This document shows positions 28,470 through 36,806 of a DNA stretch of 64,000 nt, in pieces. The stretch is from Paracoccus sigandri (GTDB lineage Bacteria; Pseudomonadota; Alphaproteobacteria; Rhodobacterales; Rhodobacteraceae). How positions within the stretch are numbered: the stretch's first letter is position 1; each line of letters starts with the position of its first letter. The notes beneath the pieces are model-generated. The model searched no databases. It had not been told where the DNA came from and saw only the letters and a program-made list of their open reading frames with translations. A program made the position numbers and the translations under genes. The stretch is taken from NCBI RefSeq assembly GCF_003709565.1, contig NZ_QNRC01000003.1, positions 62,001-126,000 on the forward strand, given 5' to 3'.

Positions 28470-29323
28470 CCGTGCAGGACTACAATTTCGCCTATCTGGA
28501 CGAACAGACCAAGCGGATGATCCGCCGGGCGCTGCTGAAGGCGCTGGCGGTGCCCGGATACCAGGTGCCCTTCGCCAGCCGCGAGATGCCGATGCCTTAC
28601 GGCTGGGGCACCGGCGGCGTGCAGGTCACGGCGGCCTGCCTGACCCCGGACGACCGGCTGAAGGTCATCGACCAGGGCGCCGACGACACCACGAACGCGG
28701 TCTCGATCCGGCGTTTCTTCCAGCGCACCGCCGGCGTCGAGACCACGCAGTCCACGACCGGGGCGACGGTGATCCAGACCCGCCACCGCATCCCCGAGGC
28801 GCCGCTGAGCGAGGGCCAGATCCTGGTCTACCAGGTGCCGATCCCCGAGCCGCTGCGCTTCCTGGAGCCGCGCGAGACCGAGACGCGGCGGATGCACGAG
28901 CTGGAGGAATACGGGCTGATGCATGTGAAGCTCTACGAGGACATCGCCCGGCATGGCGAGATCGCCACCGCCTATGCCTATCCGGTGAAGGTCGAGGACC
29001 GCTATGTCATGGACCCCTCGCCGATCCCGAAATTCGACAATCCGAAACTGGCGGACAATCCGGCGATCCAGCTGTTCGGCGCGGGGCGCGAGGCGCGGAT
29101 CTATGCGCTGCCGCCCTATAGCAGGGTGGTCAGCCTGGATTTCGAGGACCACCCCTTCACGCCGTCGCGTGCCGAACATGCCTGCGCGCTGTGCGGCGCC
29201 ACCGACAGCTATCTGGACGAGGTCATCACCGACGACCGGGGCAGCCGGATGTTCAGCTGCTCGGACACGGATTTCTGCGCGTCCCGGCAGGCGGGACGCC
29301 CCGACGGCGAGGGAGGCGCGTGA
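28466..29323 (+). CDS. phnJ: C-P lyase radical SAM subunit PhnJ
   Basis: Radical-SAM enzyme that cleaves the C-P bond, giving an alkane and 5-phosphoribosyl 1,2-cyclic phosphate. 285 residues. The non-canonical cluster motif C-x2-C-x21-C-x5-C is complete at C240, C243, C265 and C271, matching the E. coli cysteines one residue off. The glycine-rich PYGWGTGGVQVTAAC region follows GYQVPFASREMPMP. All key residues are present, so the lyase should be functional. Confidence 0.97.
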   Translation: MTVQDYNFAYLDEQTKRMIRRALLKALAVPGYQVPFASREMPMPYGWGTGGVQVTAACLTPDDRLKVIDQGADDTTNAVSIRRFFQRTAGVETTQSTTGATVIQTRHRIPEAPLSEGQILVYQVPIPEPLRFLEPRETETRRMHELEEYGLMHVKLYEDIARHGEIATAYAYPVKVEDRYVMDPSPIPKFDNPKLADNPAIQLFGAGREARIYALPPYSRVVSLDFEDHPFTPSRAEHACALCGATDSYLDEVITDDRGSRMFSCSDTDFCASRQAGRPDGEGGA

Positions 29324-30120
29324 TGCAGGCGGCGGAAATGGATATTTGTGCCAAGATGAAAGCAGAGGTGCCGCTTCTGTCCGCAAGCGGGGTGACGCGC
29401 CGCTATGGGGCGCGGATCGGCTGCGCGGATGTCGGCTTCGATCTGTGGCCGGGCGAGGTGCTGGGCATCGTCGGCGAAAGCGGCTCGGGGAAGTCGACGC
29501 TGCTGTCCTGCCTTGCCGGACAGCAGCGCCCGGACGCGGGGCGGATCCTTTACGACGGCGCCGACGTGCTGGCGATGCCCGAGGCGGCGCGGCGCCGGCT
29601 GGCGCGCAGCGACTGGGCCTATGTGCACCAGAACCCGCGCGACGGGCTGCGCATGGGCATCAGCGCCGGCGGCAATGTCGGCGAGCGGCTGATGGGCGTG
29701 GGCGCACGCCGCTATGGCACGATCCGCGACAGCGCCATCGACTGGCTGGGCCGGGTCGAGATCGCCGCCGAGCGCATCGACGACCGGCCCTCGGGGTTTT
29801 CCGGCGGGATGCAGCAGCGGCTGCAGATCGCGCGCAACCTGGTCACCGGGCCGCGGCTGGTCTTCATGGACGAGCCGACCGGCGGGCTGGACGTGTCGGT
29901 CCAGGCGCGGCTTCTGGACCTGCTGCGCGGCCTGGTCAGGGACCTGGGGCTGTCGGCCGTGATCGTCACCCATGACCTGGCGGTGGTGCGGCTGCTGGCC
30001 GACCGGCTGATGGTGATGAAATCGGGCCGCGTGGTCGAGACCGGGTTGACCGACCAGGTGCTGGACGATCCGCAGCACGCCTATACGCAATTGCTCGTCT
30101 CCTCGGTCCTGCAGGTGTAA
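29323..30120 (+). CDS. phnK: C-P lyase ABC-type ATPase PhnK
   Basis: ABC ATPase that binds the lyase core rather than a membrane transporter. About 265 residues. Walker [10 protein letters not shown], signature [14 protein letters not shown], Walker [15 protein letters not shown], all intact; [12 protein letters not shown] is PhnK-like. TGATG junction with phnJ; further in-frame ATGs at 29338 and 29356 are alternative starts. Confidence 0.95.
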   Translation: MQAAEMDICAKMKAEVPLLSASGVTRRYGARIGCADVGFDLWPGEVLGIVGESGSGKSTLLSCLAGQQRPDAGRILYDGADVLAMPEAARRRLARSDWAYVHQNPRDGLRMGISAGGNVGERLMGVGARRYGTIRDSAIDWLGRVEIAAERIDDRPSGFSGGMQQRLQIARNLVTGPRLVFMDEPTGGLDVSVQARLLDLLRGLVRDLGLSAVIVTHDLAVVRLLADRLMVMKSGRVVETGLTDQVLDDPQHAYTQLLVSSVLQV

Positions 30121-30124
30121 CGCG

Positions 30125-30808
30125 ATGATCCACATAGAAAACCTTTCCAAGAGCTTCGTGCTGCACAACCAGGGCGGCGCGGTGATCCCGGTGATGGCCG
30201 GGGCGCATCTGACGGTGGCGGCGGGCGAATGCGTCGGGCTGGTGGGCCGGTCGGGCGCCGGCAAGTCGACGCTGATGCGGATGATCCACGGCAATTACCT
30301 GGCCGCCTCGGGTTCGATCCGGGTCGCCGGGGTCGAGCTGGCCGGCGCCGCCCCGCGCGAGATCCTGGCCCTGCGCCGCGCCACCCTGGGCCATGTCAGC
30401 CAGTTCCTGCGGGTGGTGCCGCGGGTGCCCACGCTGGAGGTCGTGGCCGAGCCGCTCTTGCGGCTGGGCGTGCCGACTGACCGGGCCCGCGACCGGGCGG
30501 CGGCGCTGCTGGCGCGGCTGAACGTGCCGCGGCGGCTGTGGACCCTGTCGCCCACCACCTTTTCGGGCGGCGAGCAACAGCGGGTGAACATCGCCCGCGG
30601 TTTCGTCCACGACTATCCGGTGATGCTGCTGGACGAGCCGACCGCCAGCCTGGATGCCGCCAATCGCGAGGTGGTGCTGGCGCTGATCGGCGAGGCCAAG
30701 GCGCGGGGCGCCGCGATCCTGGGCATCTTCCACGACGAGGCCGCGCGGGCGCGGGTCTGCGACCGGCTGGTGGACGCGGCCGCCTTCGTGCCGGAGCAGG
30801 CGGCATGA
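30125..30808 (+). CDS. phnL: C-P lyase ABC-type ATPase PhnL
   Basis: 227 residues. With PhnGHI it transfers ribose triphosphate to the phosphonate. Walker [39 protein letters not shown], signature [15 protein letters not shown] and Walker [12 protein letters not shown] are as in PhnL. Ends in an ATGA overlap with phnN. Confidence 0.95.
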   Translation: MIHIENLSKSFVLHNQGGAVIPVMAGAHLTVAAGECVGLVGRSGAGKSTLMRMIHGNYLAASGSIRVAGVELAGAAPREILALRRATLGHVSQFLRVVPRVPTLEVVAEPLLRLGVPTDRARDRAAALLARLNVPRRLWTLSPTTFSGGEQQRVNIARGFVHDYPVMLLDEPTASLDAANREVVLALIGEAKARGAAILGIFHDEAARARVCDRLVDAAAFVPEQAA

Positions 30809-31338
30809 GCGCGCGGCTGTTCGCGGTGGCCGGTCCCTCGGGGGCGGGCAAGGACCTGCTGATGACCATGGCCGCGCGGGCGCATCCGGGCTTGCGGCTG
30901 GCGCGCCGCGCGATCACCCGCCCGCTCGAGGCCGGCGGCGAGGATTTCGAGCCGCTGACCGAGGCGGAATTCGCCCGGCGCGCCGGGGCGGGCGAATTCG
31001 CGCTGCACTGGCGGGCGCATGGGCTGGGCTATGGCATCCCGGCATCTGAACTGGCTGGCACGGGGCCGGTGCTGTTCAACGCCTCGCGCGGGGTGCTGGC
31101 CGAGGCGGCGCGGCAATGGCCGGGGCTGGTCGTCGTGCTGGTCACCGCGCCGCCCGGCATCCTGGCGCAGCGCCTGGCCCATCGCGGGCGAGAGACCGCC
31201 GAGGACCAGCACCGCCGCCTTGCCCGCGCCGGCTTCGCCCTGCCGCAGGGGCTGGAGATCCGCCATGTGCTGAACGACGGCACGCCCGAGACGGGGCTGG
31301 CGCGCTTCCTTGCCGCGCTTCAGCCGGAAAGCGTGTAG
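30805..31338 (+). CDS. phnN: Ribose 1,5-bisphosphate phosphokinase PhnN
   Basis: Guanylate-kinase-fold enzyme making PRPP from ribose 1,5-bisphosphate and ATP, the exit of the C-P lyase pathway. 177 residues. P-loop [11 protein letters not shown] near residues 10-20, then [36 protein letters not shown] and [19 protein letters not shown]. Its last 19 bases overlap the convergent DUF1045 gene. Confidence 0.94.
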   Translation: MSARLFAVAGPSGAGKDLLMTMAARAHPGLRLARRAITRPLEAGGEDFEPLTEAEFARRAGAGEFALHWRAHGLGYGIPASELAGTGPVLFNASRGVLAEAARQWPGLVVVLVTAPPGILAQRLAHRGRETAEDQHRRLARAGFALPQGLEIRHVLNDGTPETGLARFLAALQPESV

Positions 31339-32000
31339 CGATGCAGCAGCCGGAACAGCCCGTCCTGCCCCTCGCCGAACAGGCACAGATCGCGCAGTTG
31401 GAAGGGGCGCGGCAGGACCGGGGCGAAAAAGGCATCCAGCGCGGTTTCGGTCCGGTCGGCGCAGGCGGGCTCCAGCCGGTCGGTCAGCGTCAGGTGGAAG
31501 CGGAACTCCTCCATCACGAAGGGATAGCCCCAGAGGTCCAGCAATTCCCGCTGGCGCGGCGACAGGCGTTCGGGGCGGCGGCGGGCGATCTCGGACCCGG
31601 TAAGGGGCGCGCGGAACGGATCGAGCTCCGCGACCACCCGCGCCGCCAGCGCCGCAAGGGGTGCGGCATCGCCTTCGGGGACCAGCGCCAGGAAGCCACC
31701 GATGCGGGCAAGCCGCAGGCCCGGCAGGCTGACGGGCGCAAGATCGCCGGCCAGGTCGGCCAGCGCCTGCCCCAGCGCCTGGGGCGTGCGGCCGGGTGCC
31801 AGGCGGAAGGGCGGCTTCAGCGTGCCGTGGAAGCCGTAGCGCCGCGGCTCGGTGGTGATCGCGCTGGCGGGCAGGCCCAGGTCGGGCTGGGCGCAGGGCG
31901 CGCCGCTGACGGCATCCCGGCCCAGCCATGCGCTGGCGTGATCGGCGAAATCCCCCGGCGGGGGGGCGTAATAGACGGCAAAGCGTTTTATCTGATCCAT
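31320..32000 (-). CDS. DUF1045 phosphonate-linked 2H phosphoesterase-like protein
   Basis: 226 residues, the size of the DUF1045 phosphonate-metabolism family. Two H-x-T motifs, HGT at 58-60 (RYGFHGTLKPPF) and HLT at 169-171 (FRFHLTLTDRL), mark the 2H phosphoesterase fold, whose members open 2',3'- or ADP-ribose 1'',2''-cyclic phosphates. The C-P lyase product is a ribose 1,2-cyclic phosphate normally opened by PhnP, and no phnP is visible here. I therefore infer this protein may do that step. It is convergent with phnN and divergent from phnM. Confidence 0.88.
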   Translation of the reverse strand: MDQIKRFAVYYAPPPGDFADHASAWLGRDAVSGAPCAQPDLGLPASAITTEPRRYGFHGTLKPPFRLAPGRTPQALGQALADLAGDLAPVSLPGLRLARIGGFLALVPEGDAAPLAALAARVVAELDPFRAPLTGSEIARRRPERLSPRQRELLDLWGYPFVMEEFRFHLTLTDRLEPACADRTETALDAFFAPVLPRPFQLRDLCLFGEGQDGLFRLLHRYTLSG

Positions 32001-32022
32001 GAAGCGCCTGGTCGCATGGGAA

Positions 32023-32040
32023 TGTCACATGGCCGTGACA
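32023..32040. promoter_or_regulatory. inverted repeat upstream of DUF1045/phnM, Pho-box-like
   Basis: TGTCAC-N6-GTGACA is a perfect inverted repeat in the 95-base gap between the divergent DUF1045 gene and phnM. Read on the minus strand the region gives CTGTCAC-GGCC-ATGTGAC, a partial Pho-box match. It is the likely shared control site for both genes. Confidence 0.5.
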
Positions 32041-32095
32041 GGATGACGGCATTCAGCCGCCCTGCCCCGCGATGTGCAAGACAGGAAGGATGAAC

Positions 32096-33232
32096 ATGAC
32101 GATTCTCGCCAATGCAAGGCTGGTCCTGCCCGACGAGGTGATCCACGGCGCCGTGGCCTTCGAGGAGGGCCGCATCCTGTCGGTCGATCCGGGCGGCGCG
32201 GTGCCCCCTGGCGCGGTGGATTGCGGCGGGGACCTGGTCATGCCGGGCCTGATCGAGCTGCATACCGACAACCTGGAACGGCATATCCAGCCGCGCCCCA
32301 GGGTCGACTGGCCGCACCAGGCGGCGATCATCGCGCATGACGCCGAGCTGGCCTCGGTCGGGATCACCACGGTCTTCGATGCGCTCCGGGTCGGCTCGAT
32401 CACCTCGCCCGACAAGGCCGGCTATGGCGAATATGCCCGCGAACTGGCGACCGAGATCCTGGGCTTGCGCGACGCGGGCGCGCTGCGGATCAGCCATTTC
32501 CTGCATCTGCGCGCCGAGATCTGCTCGGAAACGCTGGTCGACGAGATGGCCCGCTTCGGCCCCGAGGACCGGATCGGCATCGTCAGCCTGATGGACCACA
32601 CCCCCGGCCAGCGCCAGTTCCGCGACATCGGCAAGCTGCGCGACTATGTGATGGGCAAGCGCGGGCTGTCGGATGCCGAGTTCGACCTGCATGTCGCCAG
32701 CCAGCAATCCCTGCGCGCCCGGATCGGGGACCTGCACGAGGCGCGCGCGGTCGAGGAGGCGCGGCGCTATGGCGCGGTGCTGGCCAGCCATGACGACACC
32801 ACCGCCGGGCAGGTCGCGGCCTCTGCTTCGCATGGGGTGGGCTTTGCCGAGTTTCCCACCACCGTCGAGGCGGCGCGGGCCTGCCGCGACAAGGGCATCG
32901 GGGTGATGATGGGGGCGCCGAACCTGATCCGGGGCGGGTCGCATTCCGGCAACGTGGCCGCGCATGAGCTGGCCGAGATGGACCTGCTGGACATCCTGTC
33001 CTCGGACTATGTGCCCTCCTCGCTGCTGTCGGCGGCGCTGCTGCTGGGCGATTTGTGGGGCGACATGGCGCGCGGCATCGGCACGGTCACGCTGGCCCCG
33101 GCGCGGGCGACAGGGCTTGCGGATCGCGGCCGGATCGAGGCGGGCGTGCGGGCGGACCTGATCCGGGTCACGCGGGTCGGCCATGCCGGCGCCCTGCGCG
33201 GGGTCTGGGTCCGCGGCCAGCGGGTCGCCTGA
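32096..33232 (+). CDS. phnM: Alpha-D-ribose 1-methylphosphonate 5-triphosphate diphosphatase PhnM
   Basis: Amidohydrolase-fold enzyme removing pyrophosphate from the ribosylated phosphonate before PhnJ acts. From ATG 32096 (AGGAAGG upstream) the protein is 378 residues, the size I recall for E. coli PhnM; ATGs at 32072 and 32090 are also in frame. LHTDNLERHIQPRPRVDWP, SLMDHTPGQRQFRD, LASHDDTTAGQV and LSSDYVPSSLL are typical. It is separated from phnG-N by the oppositely oriented DUF1045 gene. Confidence 0.95.
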   Translation: MTILANARLVLPDEVIHGAVAFEEGRILSVDPGGAVPPGAVDCGGDLVMPGLIELHTDNLERHIQPRPRVDWPHQAAIIAHDAELASVGITTVFDALRVGSITSPDKAGYGEYARELATEILGLRDAGALRISHFLHLRAEICSETLVDEMARFGPEDRIGIVSLMDHTPGQRQFRDIGKLRDYVMGKRGLSDAEFDLHVASQQSLRARIGDLHEARAVEEARRYGAVLASHDDTTAGQVAASASHGVGFAEFPTTVEAARACRDKGIGVMMGAPNLIRGGSHSGNVAAHELAEMDLLDILSSDYVPSSLLSAALLLGDLWGDMARGIGTVTLAPARATGLADRGRIEAGVRADLIRVTRVGHAGALRGVWVRGQRVA

Positions 33233-33268
33233 TTGCCGGGCCCGGCCTCTGCCCTTGAAGAATGGTGC

Positions 33269-33299
33269 GACAAGTGTCATATTATCAGCGACACTTGTC
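33269..33299. promoter_or_regulatory. operator of the toxin-antitoxin pair
   Basis: GACAAGTGTC (33269-33278) and GACACTTGTC (33290-33299) form a perfect 10-bp inverted repeat with an 11-base spacer, and each arm is itself nearly palindromic (GACA..TGTC). A -10-like TATTAT (33280-33285) lies between the arms, with a weak TTGAAG upstream. Repressor binding would cover the promoter, as expected for antitoxin autoregulation. Confidence 0.7.
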
Positions 33300-33315
33300 A
33301 GCACAGGAGGGTTTC

Positions 33316-33786
33316 ATGGCCGAACCCATGCCCGTCGAACACGACATCGCCCGCACCTATGCCCTGCTGGGCGGGCGGGACACGATCCGCAAGCCGGTGC
33401 GCACCAGCCTGGAGGCGCATGACATGCTGATGCGCGGCCTGCCCTCGTCGGCGCTGCTGCACCTGACGCGCGAGATCTCCTTGCTGGCCACCGAGAACGT
33501 GCTGGACAAGGCGATCGGGATCAGCGTCAGGACGCTTCAGCGGCGCAAGAAGGACGCGCCCGAGGCGGTTCTCAGCGTCGATCAGAGCAACCGGACCTGG
33601 AAATTCGCCGAGATCCTGGGTCGCGCGACCGAGATCTTCGGATCGCGCGAGGCGGCCGAGGGGTGGATGAACCAGCCGGCGATCGGGCTGGACCAGCGCA
33701 AGCCCATCGATCTTCTGGCCACGGCGGTCGGCGTCGAGGCGGTCGAGGACTACCTGACCCGGATCGAATACGGGGTCTATGCATGA
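33316..33786 (+). CDS. Xre/MbcA/ParS-type antitoxin of a RES-Xre module
   Basis: 156 residues; AGGAGG lies five bases before the ATG at 33316. An N-terminal helical DNA-binding region (LATENVLDKAIGISVRTLQRRKK) precedes a C-terminal DUF2384 toxin-binding domain (FGSREAAEGWMNQPAIGLDQRKPIDLL). It neutralises the RES toxin encoded with an ATGA overlap and probably represses its own promoter through the palindromes just upstream. Confidence 0.9.
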   Translation: MAEPMPVEHDIARTYALLGGRDTIRKPVRTSLEAHDMLMRGLPSSALLHLTREISLLATENVLDKAIGISVRTLQRRKKDAPEAVLSVDQSNRTWKFAEILGRATEIFGSREAAEGWMNQPAIGLDQRKPIDLLATAVGVEAVEDYLTRIEYGVYA

Positions 33787-34280
33787 CGCCATTGCCGCCG
33801 CCGCTGGGAAGCGGCGAGTTTCGGTTCTGGCGGCTGGATGCGCAAAGGCACGCCCCGACCTGGGCCAGCGGCGAAGGCAGCTTCCGGGTCGGCGGGCGCT
33901 GGAACTCGCCCGGCATCCGGGCGATCTATGCCTCGCTGGACCCCGCCACCGCGACGCTGGAGGTCGCGGTCCACAAGGGCTTTCGCGTGCTGGATACGCA
34001 GCCGCATGTGCTGACCTGCGGCCGGATCGTCGATCCCGGCATGATCCATGTCGTCTTGCCGCAGGACATTCCGAACCCGCACTGGCTGGTGCCCTGCACG
34101 CCGAACCGCAACCAGCAGGCCTTCGGCGACGCGCTTCTGGCCCGCCACCGCTTCGTCCTGATCCCCAGCGCCGTGTCCCGGCACAGCTGGAACCTGATCT
34201 TCGACGCAACGAAGCCGGCGACCGATTTCGATTCGGTCCGGCAGGAACGCTTCGCGCTGGACCCCCGCTTGCAGGCCTGA
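33783..34280 (+). CDS. RES-domain toxin
   Basis: 165 residues. RES toxins of this class are reported to deplete NAD+. The three name-giving polar residues are recognisable: arginine in FRVGGRWNSPG, glutamate in TLEVAVHKGF and serine in LIPSAVSRHSWN. Start ATG 33783 overlaps the antitoxin stop. The module sits between phnM and the next LacI gene and shows no composition shift, so it may be long resident. Confidence 0.9.
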   Translation: MTPLPPPLGSGEFRFWRLDAQRHAPTWASGEGSFRVGGRWNSPGIRAIYASLDPATATLEVAVHKGFRVLDTQPHVLTCGRIVDPGMIHVVLPQDIPNPHWLVPCTPNRNQQAFGDALLARHRFVLIPSAVSRHSWNLIFDATKPATDFDSVRQERFALDPRLQA

Positions 34281-34359
34281 TCGCGGCCGGGTGTTGTCCT
34301 TTGCCCCGGATCTGGAAGATCATGGCGCGAACCCCGGCAGCCGCGAAGGAGAAAGCCCG

Positions 34360-35373
34360 ATGATCCGCAAGAAGGTGACGCTGGCCGAAATCGCCCGGAT
34401 CGCGGGCGTGTCGCGGGCGACGGTCTCGCTGGTGGTGCGGAATTCTCCGCTGGTGGCCGAGCATACGCGCCAGAGGGTCGAGCAGATCATGGCCGATCTG
34501 GATTACGTGCGCGACATCGGCGCGGCGCGGCTGCGCAACAACAGCAGCCGCACCATCGGGGTGATCGTGCCCAATCTGGTCAATGCCTTCTTCACCGAAT
34601 TCCTGTCCGGCGCCGAAGAGGTGATGGGCCTGGACGACCGCGTGGTGCTGCTGGCCAACAGCCGCGACGACGCGCCGCGTCAGGACCAGATCCTGCAGCG
34701 GTTCCGCGGCCACGGCGTCGACGGGGTGATCCTGTGCCCCGCGCAGGGCACCGCGGCCGACCTGCCCGACCGCATCCGCCGCTGGGGCCTGCCGCTGGTC
34801 CAGTCCCTGCGCGAGGTCGGGCGCGACGCCACCGACTATGCCGGGGCGGATTATGTCGCGGGCGTCGGGCTGGCGGTGCGCCACCTGGTCGAGCGCGGAC
34901 ATCGCCGCATCGCCTTCCTGTCGGTCAGCGCCCGCACCTCGGCCCGCGAGGAGCGGCTGGAGGGCTTCGCCCGCGCGCTGGCCGAAACCGGCGCCGAGGA
35001 TGGCGGGATCGTCGAGGCGGAACTGAGCTGGGAGGGCGCGATGCGCTCGGCCCGCCGGATCCTGGACCTGCCCGCCCTGCCCACCGCGATCCTGTGCTTC
35101 AACGACGTGCTGGCCGCCGGGCTGATGGCGGGCCTGCGGCAGGCGGGCTGCCAGCCGGGCCGGGACCGGGCCGTGGTCGGGCTGGACGACCTGCCGCTGG
35201 CGGAACTGACCTATCCGCCGATGACCAGCGTCGCGATGCAGCCCGCCGCCATCGGCGCCAATGCCGCAAGGCTGCTGGCCCGCCGGCTGGCCGATCCCGA
35301 CGCGCCGGTCAAGCGCGCCATCGTCCAGCCCCTGCTCCGCATCCGGGAAAGCAGCGGCGGCGCGCGGTGTTGA
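34360..35373 (+). CDS. LacI-family transcriptional regulator
   Basis: 337 residues; AAGGAG precedes ATG 34360. The helix-turn-helix (VTLAEIARIAGVSRATVSLVV) and hinge are N-terminal, followed by a periplasmic-binding-like sensor domain with TIGVIVPNLVNAFF and VVGLDDLPLAEL. It lies directly upstream, same strand, of an ABC importer plus three sugar-acid-type enzymes, and the 16-bp palindrome after its stop codon is the probable operator it uses. Confidence 0.93.
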   Translation: MIRKKVTLAEIARIAGVSRATVSLVVRNSPLVAEHTRQRVEQIMADLDYVRDIGAARLRNNSSRTIGVIVPNLVNAFFTEFLSGAEEVMGLDDRVVLLANSRDDAPRQDQILQRFRGHGVDGVILCPAQGTAADLPDRIRRWGLPLVQSLREVGRDATDYAGADYVAGVGLAVRHLVERGHRRIAFLSVSARTSAREERLEGFARALAETGAEDGGIVEAELSWEGAMRSARRILDLPALPTAILCFNDVLAAGLMAGLRQAGCQPGRDRAVVGLDDLPLAELTYPPMTSVAMQPAAIGANAARLLARRLADPDAPVKRAIVQPLLRIRESSGGARC

Positions 35374-35406
35374 CTTTGGCTTGATCCTGTTTTAGATCGA
35401 TCTAAA
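35370..35406 (+). promoter_or_regulatory. promoter with overlapping LacI operator
   Basis: TTGACT (35370-35375), a 17-base spacer and TAGATC (35393-35398) make a plausible sigma-70 promoter. A perfect 16-bp palindrome, TTTAGATCGATCTAAA (35391-35406), with a central CG typical of LacI sites covers the -10. The -35 overlaps the lacI-type gene's stop codon. Repression of the downstream importer operon is the simplest reading. Confidence 0.75.
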
Positions 35407-35450
35407 TTGAGGTTTCGAACGAATCTCTACATCGGCAGGGGGAGGGCCAG

Positions 35451-36119
35451 ATGTATCAGTTCAACTTCCAGCCGGTGATCCAGAACCTGGACCTGCTGCT
35501 GTTCGGGGCCTGGCTGACCGTGCGGCTGTCGCTGATGGCGATGCTGTTCGGCCTGGTCGTCTCGGTCCTGGGCGCGGTCGCCAAGACCTCGGGCATCCGG
35601 CCGCTGCGCTGGCTGGTCGACGCCTATGTCGAGGTGATCCGCAACACGCCGTTCCTGGTGCAGATCTTCTTCATCTTCTTCGGCCTGCCCGCCGTGGGGA
35701 TCAGCATGTCGCCCAATACCGCCGCGCTGGTGGCGCTGGTGGTCAATGTCGGCGCCTACGGGACCGAGATCATCCGCGCCGGGATCGAATCCATCCCGCG
35801 CGGCCAGATCGAGGCCGGGCGCGCGCTTGGCCTGAACCCGGTGCAGATCTTCCGCTACGTCGTGGTCAAGCCCGCGCTACGCAACATCTATCCCTCGCTG
35901 ACCAGCCAGTTCATCTACCTGATGCTGACCTCCAGCGTCGTGTCGGTCATCTCGGCCAACGACCTGGCCTCGGCGGGGGCGGACCTGAACGCGCGGACCT
36001 TCGCCAGCTTCGAGATCTACCTGGTGCTGACGGTCCTCTATTTCCTGCTGGCGCTTGGCTTCTCGACGCTGTTCGCCGCCATTCGCCGCGTCTTCTTCAC
36101 CTATCCGGCGGGGCGCTGA
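35451..36119 (+). CDS. PAAT-type ABC transporter permease
   Basis: 222 residues, five hydrophobic segments, with EVIRNTPFLVQIFFIFFGLP and the coupling loop EAGRALGLNPVQIFRYVVV. First gene behind the LacI-type operator. Forms a permease pair with the next gene. The enzymes at the end of the operon suggest the transported compound is an amino sugar acid or similar rather than a plain amino acid; this is inference. Confidence 0.92.
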   Translation: MYQFNFQPVIQNLDLLLFGAWLTVRLSLMAMLFGLVVSVLGAVAKTSGIRPLRWLVDAYVEVIRNTPFLVQIFFIFFGLPAVGISMSPNTAALVALVVNVGAYGTEIIRAGIESIPRGQIEAGRALGLNPVQIFRYVVVKPALRNIYPSLTSQFIYLMLTSSVVSVISANDLASAGADLNARTFASFEIYLVLTVLYFLLALGFSTLFAAIRRVFFTYPAGR

Positions 36120-36120
36120 C

Positions 36121-36777
36121 ATGATCCGCGAATTTTCCTCGGCCGACATCCTGTTCATCGTCACCGCCGTCCGCTGGACGCTGATCCTGTCGGCCATCGC
36201 CTTTGCCGGCGGCGCCATCGGCGGGCTGGCGATCGCCCTGTCGCGCAGCTCGCAGAACCGGGTCCTGCGCCGGATCGCCACCGGCTTCATCCAGGTCTTT
36301 CAGGGCACGCCGCTGCTGATGCAGCTGTTCCTGGTCTATTTCGGGCTGGCGGTGGTGGGCCTGCCGATCGATCCGCTGCTGGCCGCCGCCGTCGCGCTGA
36401 CGCTTCATGCCAGCGCCTATCTGGGCGAGATCTGGCGCGGCGCCATCGAGGCCGTCCCCTCGGGGCAGAGCGAGGCCGCGACCGCCCTGGCGCTTGGCTA
36501 TCGCGACCGGATGCGGCACGTCATCCTGCCGCAGGCGATGCGCATCGCCACCGCGCCGACCGTGGGTTTCCTGGTCCAGCTGATCAAGGGCACCTCGCTG
36601 GCCTCGATCATCGGCTTCACCGAACTGACCCGCGCCGGCCAGATCGTCAACAACGCCACCTTCCAGCCGTTCCTGGTCTTCGGCACCGTCGCGGCCCTGT
36701 ATTTCCTGCTGTGCTGGCCGCTGTCGCTGCTGGCCCGGCATCTCGAAGCCCGGATGCGTCGCGCGCTGATGCGCTGA
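36121..36777 (+). CDS. PAAT-type ABC transporter permease
   Basis: 218 residues from ATG 36121, one base after the preceding stop codon. Contains FQGTPLLMQLFLVYFGLAVVG and the coupling loop SEAATALALGYRDRMRHVILP. Partner of the previous permease. An in-frame ATG at 36055 would overlap the upstream gene by 65 bases and is not used. Confidence 0.92.
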   Translation: MIREFSSADILFIVTAVRWTLILSAIAFAGGAIGGLAIALSRSSQNRVLRRIATGFIQVFQGTPLLMQLFLVYFGLAVVGLPIDPLLAAAVALTLHASAYLGEIWRGAIEAVPSGQSEAATALALGYRDRMRHVILPQAMRIATAPTVGFLVQLIKGTSLASIIGFTELTRAGQIVNNATFQPFLVFGTVAALYFLLCWPLSLLARHLEARMRRALMR

Positions 36778-36806
36778 CACCAAACCACCCTTGAGGAGGG
36801 GGAGCC

